Below, in pieces: positions 15,818-23,033 of a stretch of DNA of 64,000 bases; position 1 is the stretch's first letter, and each line of letters begins with the position of its first letter. Source of the stretch: CAZAMB01 sp964486335 (GTDB lineage Bacteria > Planctomycetota > Phycisphaerae > UBA1845). The notes beneath the pieces were generated by a model, which was not told the DNA's origin, did not search any database, and saw nothing but the letters and a program-made list of their open reading frames with translations. Position numbers and translations under genes: made by a program. Location of the stretch: contig CAZAMB010000006.1 in NCBI GenBank assembly GCA_964486335.1, positions 1-64,000 on the forward strand, written 5' to 3'.

Positions 15818-17098
15818 TCAGCCGGCGGGCCGAACGCGAAGCCAGAACGCTTTGAGATACTCCGACTCCGGGCAGTTCATGGCCACGGGATGGTCCGCAC
15901 CGGCGCCGGTCCGATCGAGCAATTGAAACGAAACGCCCGCCCGCCGCGCCGCGCGAAACACCATTTCGCCAAAGTTCTGTTCCGACACCAACCCGCTGCA
16001 ACTGCATGTCAGCAGCACGCCGTCAGGCTTCACCACCTGCATCGCCAGCGTGTTGAGGTCATTGTACTTCCGCAGCGCCTCCTCGATGTCGTTTCGCGTC
16101 GCCGCCAGTTTCGGCGGATCGAGCACGACGGTGTCGAATCGCCGCCCGTTGGCGATCATCAGCCGCAGATAGGCAAACGCGTCGGAATGGACGAAGTCGA
16201 CGCGCGCCTGGTTAAGGTTTGCATTCTCGCGGGCGATGGCGATAGCGGCCTCGTCAAGGTCGACGCCCGTCACTTCCCGAGCGCCGCCCAGCAGCTTCGC
16301 GCAGAGGCTGAATCCGCCTGTGTAACTGCACAAATCAAGCACCGTCGCGTCCCGACACAGGGCCGCCAATCGAAGCCGGTTGTCGCGCTGGTCGCAGAAG
16401 AATCCCGTCTTGTGCCCGCCCGACACGTCGACGCGGTAGCGCACACCGTGCTCGCGGATCACGAGTCGTCCGACGTCCGCCTGTCGCACCGAATCCACGC
16501 GAAATCCTTCCGTTCGTTCGATGAACTCATCGGCCCGGACCGCCGTCCGCCAATTCAGGTTCGGCGCGTCGGGGCGTTCAAGCACGGCCGGCGGGCCGAG
16601 CAGCGTGCCAATGTGCTTGGCGAGCATCCCAACCCTCTGAAACATGCCAAGGGAAAAAACTTCAAACACCAGGCAATCCGCGAACCGTTCAACAATCAGC
16701 CCGCTCAATCCGTCACCTTCGGCGTGGACCAATCGGTACGCATCCGTCGCCTCATCGATTCGCAGCCGCCGCCGAAGCTCGATCGCCCGCGACAGCGCCG
16801 AACGCCAATACTCTTCATCGATCGGCGCATGTCCTTGCGAAAGCACGCGAACGACGATCATCGAAGCTGGGTTAAACAGTCCCCGGCCGAACAGTGTTTG
16901 CGACTTGTCGTAGATGTTAACCACGTCGCCGGGGCGAGCGGCGGAATCCACGGAGCGCACCATCCGTTGAAAGATGAACGGGTGATTCGTGCCCGACCGC
17001 AACAGCACCCACGGCGACACCGCGTCCTTTGGAGCGAAATCATCCTCGCGAGTATTGGTCAAATTGCGGCCGCGCGGGCCGGGCGATCGTGGTTTCAT
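15818..17098 (-). CDS. RlmI-type class I rRNA methyltransferase
   Basis: This 426-residue SAM-dependent methyltransferase has an N-terminal PUA-like RNA-binding domain at about 30-100 (VLLRSGTNHPFIFQRMVRSV). An RlmI-like middle domain and a Rossmann catalytic domain at about 215-420 follow. Motif I is VLDLCSYTGGFSLCAKLLGA-like, motif IV is VVLDPPK and LLTCSCSG gives the conserved cysteine region. The HKTGFFCDQRDNR segment is characteristic of the family, which methylates C5 of a 23S rRNA cytosine in E. coli. The exact target base here is unknown. The gene converges on the ABC ATPase and diverges from the TauE gene. Confidence 0.88.
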   Translation of the reverse strand: MKPRSPGPRGRNLTNTREDDFAPKDAVSPWVLLRSGTNHPFIFQRMVRSVDSAARPGDVVNIYDKSQTLFGRGLFNPASMIVVRVLSQGHAPIDEEYWRSALSRAIELRRRLRIDEATDAYRLVHAEGDGLSGLIVERFADCLVFEVFSLGMFQRVGMLAKHIGTLLGPPAVLERPDAPNLNWRTAVRADEFIERTEGFRVDSVRQADVGRLVIREHGVRYRVDVSGGHKTGFFCDQRDNRLRLAALCRDATVLDLCSYTGGFSLCAKLLGGAREVTGVDLDEAAIAIARENANLNQARVDFVHSDAFAYLRLMIANGRRFDTVVLDPPKLAATRNDIEEALRKYNDLNTLAMQVVKPDGVLLTCSCSGLVSEQNFGEMVFRAARRAGVSFQLLDRTGAGADHPVAMNCPESEYLKAFWLRVRPAG

Positions 17099-17151
17099 GG
17101 CTGGATCGTCGCATCGTTGATGCCGAATGACAAGCGACGATCGAACGACTT

Positions 17152-17180
17152 TTGGCTCGAATCCGACGTCGGCTTATACT
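17152..17180 (+). promoter_or_regulatory. Promoter of the TauE-DUF1634 operon
   Basis: TTGGCT at 17152-17157 and TATACT at 17175-17180 are 17 bases apart. Transcription starting six to eight bases later would begin near 17187, only a few bases from the ATG at 17190, so the mRNA could be nearly leaderless. Confidence 0.5.
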
Positions 17181-17189
17181 CAGCCTCCA

Positions 17190-18026
17190 ATGTCGCCGCT
17201 TACATTCACGCTGACGGCCTTTGCCACGTCGATTGTCGCCGGATTTTTCGGCTCCTTGCTGGGTATCGGCGGCGGTATCATCGCGGTCCCTTCGCTCACG
17301 CTCCTGCTCCACGTCGACATCCGCTATGCCATCGGCGCATCGATCGTTTCGGTCGTTGCGACATCGACCAGCGCAGCCATTTCTTACGTTCGTGAAGGAT
17401 ACGCCAACATCCGTGTCGGCATGCTCCTCGAAGTCAGTACCGTAACCGGAGCACTTATCGGTGCAGTCGTTGCCGGTCAAGTGAATCGTCAGGTTCTCTT
17501 TCTCATCTTCGCGAGCGTTATGGTCTACACTGCCCTGTCGATGCTGCGCTCCGCGCGAAAGGCCGACGAAACGAACTCCGCCCCCGATACGTGGAGTCGT
17601 CGGCTTGGTTGGCAGGGCAGGTACTTCGATGACGCATCCGATCGCTGGATCGAATACGAGGCGCGGCGACCCGGTGTTGGCCTCGGCTTGAGCGGACTCG
17701 CCGGCGTCATCAGCGGGCTGCTCGGTGTCGGCGGCGGCATCATCAAGGTTTCCGTCATGAACCTGCTCATGGGCGTTCCCTTCAAGGCCGCCTCGGCCAC
17801 GAGCAATTTCATGATCGGCGTCACCGCCGCGGCCGGTGCGGGCGTATACCTCACGCGCGGCGAAGTCGATCCCGCGGTTGCCGGTCCCGTCGCGCTCGGC
17901 GTTGTGCTCGGTTCGACGATCGGATCGCGCTGGCTGGGCCGGATTCGTGATCGGACTTTGAAATCGGCCTTCGTGATTCTGCTGCTTTACATAGCGGGTC
18001 AAATGGCTTGGAAGGGAGTCCAATGA
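17190..18026 (+). CDS. TauE/SafE-family (TSUP) permease
   Basis: This 278-residue inner-membrane protein has two homologous halves. Each opens with the family's glycine motif, FGSLLGIGGGIIAVP near the N-terminus and SGLLGVGGGIIKV in the second half. Eight or so hydrophobic segments are predicted, with a central cytoplasmic loop of about 60 residues. TSUP proteins export sulfite, sulfoacetate or other organic sulfonates; the substrate here cannot be told. The start at 17190 places the first glycine motif at the usual distance from the N-terminus. The gene overlaps a DUF1634 gene by an ATGA junction, the known partner arrangement of this family. Confidence 0.88.
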   Translation: MSPLTFTLTAFATSIVAGFFGSLLGIGGGIIAVPSLTLLLHVDIRYAIGASIVSVVATSTSAAISYVREGYANIRVGMLLEVSTVTGALIGAVVAGQVNRQVLFLIFASVMVYTALSMLRSARKADETNSAPDTWSRRLGWQGRYFDDASDRWIEYEARRPGVGLGLSGLAGVISGLLGVGGGIIKVSVMNLLMGVPFKAASATSNFMIGVTAAAGAGVYLTRGEVDPAVAGPVALGVVLGSTIGSRWLGRIRDRTLKSAFVILLLYIAGQMAWKGVQ

Positions 18027-18442
18027 GCTTCAGCCAAATGCCGAATCAACCCGGTGTCGCCATGTACAGCGACGATAAACGAATGGAGCGGACGGTTTCA
18101 GCCGTCCTCCGAGTGGGATTGTATCTCAGCGTCCTGCTGGTGTTTTTTGGTTTAACGCGCTCGCTTTCCGAATCGCCCGGCTCGATCATCGGCGGATCGA
18201 CGGCGTCGGCTCCCGTCGGAGAACCGAGCCAAGCCTTGAGAGAATCACTCTCCGGTATTCGATCGCTGAATGGCCGATCACTTATCACGCTCGGACTGTT
18301 GGTCCTGATCGCCACTCCCGCTGCTCGCGTCGGCGTCTCGCTCGCCTGCTTCGCCGCTCGTCGAGACTGGATTTACACTACAGTCACCGGGATCGTCCTT
18401 GCGCTTCTCATTCTGTCCGTCGTCGTGGGTCGAATCAACTGA
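18023..18442 (+). CDS. DUF1634 membrane protein, TauE partner
   Basis: This 139-residue protein has three predicted transmembrane helices: LRVGLYLSVLLVFFGL, LITLGLLVLIATPAARVGVS and VTGIVLALLILSVVVG. DUF1634 proteins occur beside TSUP permeases and are thought to assist them, though no mechanism is established. The ATG overlaps the TauE stop codon (ATGA), indicating coupled translation. Its 3' end overlaps the end of the convergent protease gene by eight bases, with no room for a separate terminator between them. Confidence 0.8.
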   Translation: MSFSQMPNQPGVAMYSDDKRMERTVSAVLRVGLYLSVLLVFFGLTRSLSESPGSIIGGSTASAPVGEPSQALRESLSGIRSLNGRSLITLGLLVLIATPAARVGVSLACFAARRDWIYTTVTGIVLALLILSVVVGRIN

Positions 18443-19487
18443 TGTACAGTTTCGACCGCTTCGCCCGCCCTCGAACTCCCGTCATGCGGTACCAGCACGA
18501 TTCCACGTTGAGCGAAACCCACTGCCGCTCCTCTTTGCGATAGTGCCAGTCCTTGTCATTCTGAAAGTGAAGTTGCACACCTGCCGCCTCGATGATGTTC
18601 ACGATTTCGTTGTTGTGATAGTTGAACTCGTCGTGGTCGGTTACCGCCCGCTGACCCATTTCGGAATAGACGCTGTTGAGTTCAAGCAGGGCTTCGTTGA
18701 GTTCCGGCGGCAGCGCCGAAACGTTGAGACCGAGCTTTCGCGCTTCGCGCGGCGTGATCGGATACTCATGGGCCGGATACATCGAATTCAGCGCGTGTGC
18801 GATCCGCTCGGCCTCGGCGTGATCGGACAGGTGATAGTCGAGAATCTCCGTGCACAATCGAATCGAAAGCGATGTCGCCCGGTCCACCGCTCCGATCACC
18901 AACGGGTGCAGGTACTTGTACAACTCCTGAAACGGATTGACGTCGCCGCCGGATGCGTGCTTTTCCCACAGTGAAACCACGCGATGAAGCTCGTCCTGTC
19001 CAACGAACGCCGTCTCGTTTCTCGGATCGACCGGACCCAGTTGGTGTTCCAGCGAAGTATCGATCGGCGTTAGGAACGCCAGCGGACCCATCTGAATCTC
19101 GTCCGCCCCAAGCGCCAGCATCGTTGCCGCCGAGGCGCATTCCAGCGGTGCGAGCACGACCAGCCTCTGCGCATATTCCCGGAGCAGGTGAATCAGTCGC
19201 AGAGACGACGTACCGTCGCCGCCGTCCGACTTCACGAACAGGACAATCCGTTCGACCGGCTTCACTGCCTGCAGCGCTTCATACATTGCCTGCACGTCGT
19301 TGCTGCAGATCGAACCCGATTCCGACGTCCAATACGTCAGAAACGTCCCGCCCACCTTTTCCTGAATCCGCCGCACCAGTCGCTGTGTCTTTTCAAACAG
19401 CACCGGCGGCGTCTTCACCCGGCCGTGCCGCGCGGCTGGTCCATTTCTTGTCGACTTTCCCCGTCCCGCTTTTCGTTTCGCCATCAT
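18435..19487 (-). CDS. SDH-type serine protease (ClpP/SppA fold)
   Basis: This 350-residue protein matches the serine dehydrogenase proteinase (SDH) family, with a ClpP/crotonase-like fold at about residues 50-250. The motif LFVKSDGGDGTSSLRLIHLL is the oxyanion region. ECASAATMLALGADEI carries the likely catalytic serine in a CASA context, as in SppA and Clp-type peptidases. The N-terminus is lysine- and arginine-rich, with no signal peptide, so it may sit at the inner face of the membrane. Family substrates are poorly known. It diverges from the universal stress protein gene 168 bases away, which leaves room for two promoters. The second methionine (M2) is an equally good start. Confidence 0.75.
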   Translation of the reverse strand: MMAKRKAGRGKSTRNGPAARHGRVKTPPVLFEKTQRLVRRIQEKVGGTFLTYWTSESGSICSNDVQAMYEALQAVKPVERIVLFVKSDGGDGTSSLRLIHLLREYAQRLVVLAPLECASAATMLALGADEIQMGPLAFLTPIDTSLEHQLGPVDPRNETAFVGQDELHRVVSLWEKHASGGDVNPFQELYKYLHPLVIGAVDRATSLSIRLCTEILDYHLSDHAEAERIAHALNSMYPAHEYPITPREARKLGLNVSALPPELNEALLELNSVYSEMGQRAVTDHDEFNYHNNEIVNIIEAAGVQLHFQNDKDWHYRKEERQWVSLNVESCWYRMTGVRGRAKRSKLYIS

Positions 19488-19655
19488 CCGATCCGTTGAT
19501 CATTGGTGTGTGTTCCGACGCGCCGATCGTATCGGTTTGCGGATCATAACGCTTCCAGCCGTCGCGGCCACAGAGTCGAAGGCCTTGTTTGACGCCGCCG
19601 CACAGCCGATCTATCGTAATTCAATGAATAAGTCCTTGTTTCGAGTCCGCCGACG

Positions 19656-20129
19656 ATGACGCAGGTTTTTTCCAACATTCTCCTTCCGACCGATTTTTCC
19701 GATGTGGCCTTGCCCGCCGTTGAGTGCGCGCGCAATCTGGCCGGTGTCTTTTCGGCCCAGCTTCACTGTCTGCACGTTGTCGATGATGCCTACCAGTATT
19801 GGGGAGCCGTCGGCCCGGAATCGCTTCCCATCGGTCCGCCACCGGATGAAATGATCAAGTCAGCTTCCGAGCGACTGGCGAGATTCTGCGGCCAGCACCT
19901 CGCCGACCTCAAGAAACCGCTCAAGTCACACGTTGCCATCGGTCGCCCGTTCTTTGAGATCATTTCTTACGCCCGCGACAACAATATCGATTTGATCGTC
20001 ATGGGCACGCATGGCCGTGGAGCCATCGCCCAGGTCCTGCTCGGCAGCACGACGGACAAAATTGTCCACAAAGCTCCTTGCGCAGTGCTCACTGTCCGAT
20101 CAGCCAATCAGCAATTCGAAACCGCGTAA
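19656..20129 (+). CDS. Universal stress protein, UspA family
   Basis: This 157-residue protein is a single Usp domain. FSNILLPTDFSDVALPAVECA forms the first strand and helix, and the ATP-binding signature is MGTHGRGAIAQVLLGSTTDK, followed by the final strand CAVLTVRS. This G-2X-G-9X-G(S/T) pattern places it in the ATP-binding branch. Usp proteins act as stress-responsive nucleotide-binding switches, and targets cannot be predicted from sequence. It stands alone between the divergent protease gene and a small exported-protein gene. The ATG at 19656 gives the canonical N-terminus. Confidence 0.9.
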   Translation: MTQVFSNILLPTDFSDVALPAVECARNLAGVFSAQLHCLHVVDDAYQYWGAVGPESLPIGPPPDEMIKSASERLARFCGQHLADLKKPLKSHVAIGRPFFEIISYARDNNIDLIVMGTHGRGAIAQVLLGSTTDKIVHKAPCAVLTVRSANQQFETA

Positions 20130-20226
20130 CTCAGCGCGTACATTCCCCGGCGTCTACCGATAGACGGTCGAAAACGAGCTTGCCGATCCGCCCGCCGCCG
20201 ACCCTTCGATGGGCAATCGGTGAAAG

Positions 20227-20424
20227 CTACTGCTGTGCCGCCGGCTGCAACAAACCGGCATCGATCAGCGCAGCGCTGACATTGAAGCCGAGTCCTTCAA
20301 AGAACCCGCGCTGGAAGTTCAACGCTGCCTTGTCGCACCGCATGACGAATGCTGGAAGGAATCCTAGAGCCAACACCGTCAGCACACGCCGTGCAGAACG
20401 TGTCCATTTCTGGTTCGAACGCAT
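20227..20424 (-). CDS. Small exported protein
   Basis: This 65-residue product has a basic N-terminus and a hydrophobic core (VLTVLALGFLPAFVM) followed by RCDKAALNFQRGFFEGLGF. The cysteine after the hydrophobic core suggests a secreted or lipid-attached peptide, although the residues before it are not an ideal lipobox. On the minus strand AAAGGAG lies about six bases before the ATG, a strong ribosome site that supports a real gene. Its function is unknown. It is separated from the AI-2E-type permease gene by a 374-base divergent region in which I saw no other gene. Confidence 0.6.
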   Translation of the reverse strand: MRSNQKWTRSARRVLTVLALGFLPAFVMRCDKAALNFQRGFFEGLGFNVSAALIDAGLLQPAAQQ

Positions 20425-20798
20425 ACTGATCTCCTTTCTGGTTGACCTGGAACCGCCTTGGCCGCACGAACGCCGCTCGGCCAGGATTTCCTTTTATCAT
20501 AGTCTTTTCTGATCATGCGCCCAGCGAAATCGCTCACCTGAATGTAACATCGAGATTTCAAAAAACGCACAAAACGCCGGCGAGTTCATGAATCCGTCGT
20601 TGAAAGCTGCATGTGCGCTGTCGTGCCTTGCCGCGCCACTTGACTTCTATTGTTGATGCCCGCGTCGTCAATGTGGCACCGGTTGTCAACCGGGGCGAAT
20701 CCGCACAGAAAGACCTTGCGCCGTTTTCCATTCAGACTGGCCTCATTCTTCCTCAATCCCAATTTCGACATTCGACAATCACTGAAATTCGCGTGACA

Positions 20799-22076
20799 AT
20801 GAGCCCGATGGCCCACGAGAAGCCACAATACACGTTCGATCGTGTCGTCCGCATGGTGCTCAGCACGGCCGCGCTGGTCGCCGTCTTCTTGCTGCTTCGC
20901 TTCCTTTCCGATGTTCTGATCCCATTCGCCGCCGCCGTCGTTCTTGCTTATTTACTCAACCCGCTTGTTACGTTGTTTGAGCAAAAAATGCGCCGGCGCG
21001 GCCTCGCCGTCGGTGTAACACTTTTCGGATTGGTCGTACTCGGAATGGCCCTCGTTATTCTGGTCGTTCCACTGATGCTCGGACAAGTCGATCGATTTCG
21101 TTCGGACGTAAAACTTCTGGCTGACGATCTCGGAGCTTCGCTGGTCGCCGCGACGACGGCCCCTCCCCGCGCGGATTCTCCCGTTGTTTCGGATGCCGAC
21201 ACCTCCAAGGCCGACTCACAATCCCGAACCAAACTCGGATGGAGAGAGCTGGCCGATGGCTGGCAGGAGTTTCGTCAGGACGCCGGCGAACAGTCGCGCC
21301 GCGAACGCTTCGCCGAACTCCGCGGCAAGCTTGCCGGCACTTACCTCGGCGCCGCCCTCGACGAAGCCATTACTTATGTCCGCTCCGACGACTTTCGCGA
21401 CCTGCTGCTCAACACCGCCCGACGCCTCATCGCCGGAGGCTGGACTGTCGTGACCTTCTTCATCAACGTTATCCTCGGCCTGACCGGCGTCATCATCGTA
21501 CTCGTCTACCTTGTCTTTCTTCTTCTCGATTTCCCCGAATACGCCCGCACCTGGCCGAGCTTTCTCCCGCCGCAGTACCGTGACGCCACCGTCGATTTCC
21601 TCGCCCAGTTCGACGCCGCCATGAGACGCTACTTCCGCGGCCAATCCGTTGTCGCGCTGCTCACCGGAGCAATGATGGCTGCGGGCTTCACCATCATCGG
21701 ACTTCCCATGGCCGTTCCCTTCGGCCTCTTCGTCGGACTGCTCAACATGGTCCCGTACCTGTCGGCAGTAACCCTCGTTCCGGGGCTAATGCTTGTCGCG
21801 CTCAAGGCCATCGAGGGCGACTCGGGGCTGTTGCTTTCCATCTTGTCGCTGCTCGCCGTTTACGCCGTCGTTCAAGTGATTCAGGACACGCTCATTACGC
21901 CACGCATCATGGGAAAGGCCACCGGTCTTCGGCCGATCGCGATCCTTCTTGGTGTGTTCGTCTGGGGTAAACTGCTTGGCTTTTTGGGACTGATCCTCGC
22001 CATTCCGTTAACTTGCCTTGGAATCGCCTACTATCGACGTTACGTTCTGCTCCACGAAGCCGCCGGAGTCAGATGA
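20799..22076 (+). CDS. AI-2E/PerM-family membrane transporter
   Basis: This 425-residue inner-membrane protein belongs to the AI-2 exporter-like (PerM, YdiK, TqsA) superfamily. It has two N-terminal helices (AALVAVFLLLRFLSDVLIPF and AAAVVLAYLLNPLV) and a periplasmic or cytoplasmic insert of about 120 residues. The conserved core helices follow, with GLPMAVPFGLFVGLLNMVPYL and the C-terminal QDTLITPRIMGKATGL-type motif. Family members export autoinducer-2 or exchange sodium for protons; the substrate here is unknown. The frame is open upstream to 20613, but the ATG at 20799 starts M-S-P-M-A-H with the first helix at the usual distance. Confidence 0.85.
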   Translation: MSPMAHEKPQYTFDRVVRMVLSTAALVAVFLLLRFLSDVLIPFAAAVVLAYLLNPLVTLFEQKMRRRGLAVGVTLFGLVVLGMALVILVVPLMLGQVDRFRSDVKLLADDLGASLVAATTAPPRADSPVVSDADTSKADSQSRTKLGWRELADGWQEFRQDAGEQSRRERFAELRGKLAGTYLGAALDEAITYVRSDDFRDLLLNTARRLIAGGWTVVTFFINVILGLTGVIIVLVYLVFLLLDFPEYARTWPSFLPPQYRDATVDFLAQFDAAMRRYFRGQSVVALLTGAMMAAGFTIIGLPMAVPFGLFVGLLNMVPYLSAVTLVPGLMLVALKAIEGDSGLLLSILSLLAVYAVVQVIQDTLITPRIMGKATGLRPIAILLGVFVWGKLLGFLGLILAIPLTCLGIAYYRRYVLLHEAAGVR

Positions 22077-22109
22077 ACCGATTCAACTGAATTCGAAAGG
22101 AGAATAGCC

Positions 22110-22649
22110 ATGGCGACAGGGAATGCAACGATCGAAAAAGGAGACAACGCCGCATATCAACAAAAGCTGATGAACCTCCTCGGCAAGCGCGAACCGCTCG
22201 ATGTGCTGGCCGCGACTCCCGATGTTCTTGGCGACATCATCGCCGAGCATCCCGCCGCCACGCTCAAGAAGCGACCATTTCCCGGCAAGTGGACGCCCAA
22301 CGAGATCATCGGACACCTCTCAGACTCCGAGTGGGTCTACGGCTTTCGCATTCGACTGATTCTCTGCGAAAAAGAGCCGGCGATTCTCGGCATGGATCAG
22401 GACCTTTGGGTGTCGGGTCAAAAGCACAACGATCGCGACCCGGCCGTCCTGCTCGCCATGTTCCGCCATTTACGATCCGCCAACCTCGCCCTCTGGCACG
22501 CCATGACCAAGTCCGACCTGGCCCGCGTCGGCCGGCACAACGAACGCGGCCCCGAGTCCCTTGGCCTGATGCTCCGCATGAACGCCGGCCACGACCTCTC
22601 CCACATCGACCAGATAACCCGCTACCTAAATGCCATTGCGACAGGTTGA
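22110..22649 (+). CDS. DinB-superfamily protein
   Basis: This 179-residue four-helix protein matches the DinB/YfiT-like fold. Metal-ligand candidates are the histidine in EIIGHLSDSE (about residue 71) and the histidines in MNAGHDLSHIDQITRYL near the C-terminus. They form the usual three-histidine site. Such proteins are often thiol-dependent transferases or stress-induced proteins of unknown substrate. GAAAGGAGAATAGCC gives a clear ribosome site before the ATG at 22110. It lies 33 bases after the AI-2E-type permease gene, so the two may be cotranscribed. Confidence 0.82.
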   Translation: MATGNATIEKGDNAAYQQKLMNLLGKREPLDVLAATPDVLGDIIAEHPAATLKKRPFPGKWTPNEIIGHLSDSEWVYGFRIRLILCEKEPAILGMDQDLWVSGQKHNDRDPAVLLAMFRHLRSANLALWHAMTKSDLARVGRHNERGPESLGLMLRMNAGHDLSHIDQITRYLNAIATG

Positions 22650-22976
22650 GCTTGATTGCATGGGGACCTCAGGGGTTGCCATTGTGGGTTTGGCAATGGT
22701 CTTTCTTGTCCATAGTCTGATCGCGCGCCGTTCCCACTGTACTTGTATGGTGTTCCTTGGGCGCAGACTTCGTTGATTGCTGTCGCGGATGCGGCACTGC
22801 TTTCCGAATAATGCGACTGTTCCCGCATCGGATCGATGCATCCAGGAATCTCGACCCGCCGATCCTGTTCGTATCAAAACACCCCTCACAGGGCGGTGGC
22901 ACACGTTGTCTCTCACGTTTCCAACCGCGCACCCAACAACCTCTCAAAACTTTGTTCGAATATTTTGGGATTATTG
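22650..22976. other. Intergenic gap before the cysteine-rich gene
   Basis: These 327 bases hold no credible gene. Several short open frames on both strands lack ribosome sites and domain content. Base composition falls toward AT near the right end, where a strong promoter for the cysteine-rich hydrolase begins at 22977. Confidence 0.5.
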
Positions 22977-23006
22977 TTGACTGCACTATTGCGGGATCGA
23001 TACAAT
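22977..23006 (+). promoter_or_regulatory. Promoter of the cysteine-rich SGNH gene
   Basis: TTGACT at 22977-22982 and TACAAT at 23001-23006 are separated by 18 bases, each one mismatch from consensus. A GGAGAG ribosome site at 23021-23026 is seven bases before the ATG at 23034. Together they fix the start of the long open frame well downstream of its first possible codon. Confidence 0.65.
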
Positions 23007-23033
23007 CGCGGCTTCGGGTCGGAGAGAAACCAG

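Noticed and set aside
15668..17395. A 575-residue plus-strand frame opposite the RlmI-type gene
   Set aside because: It is antisense to conserved methyltransferase motifs, and its composition (histidine- and arginine-rich) is typical of a shadow frame.
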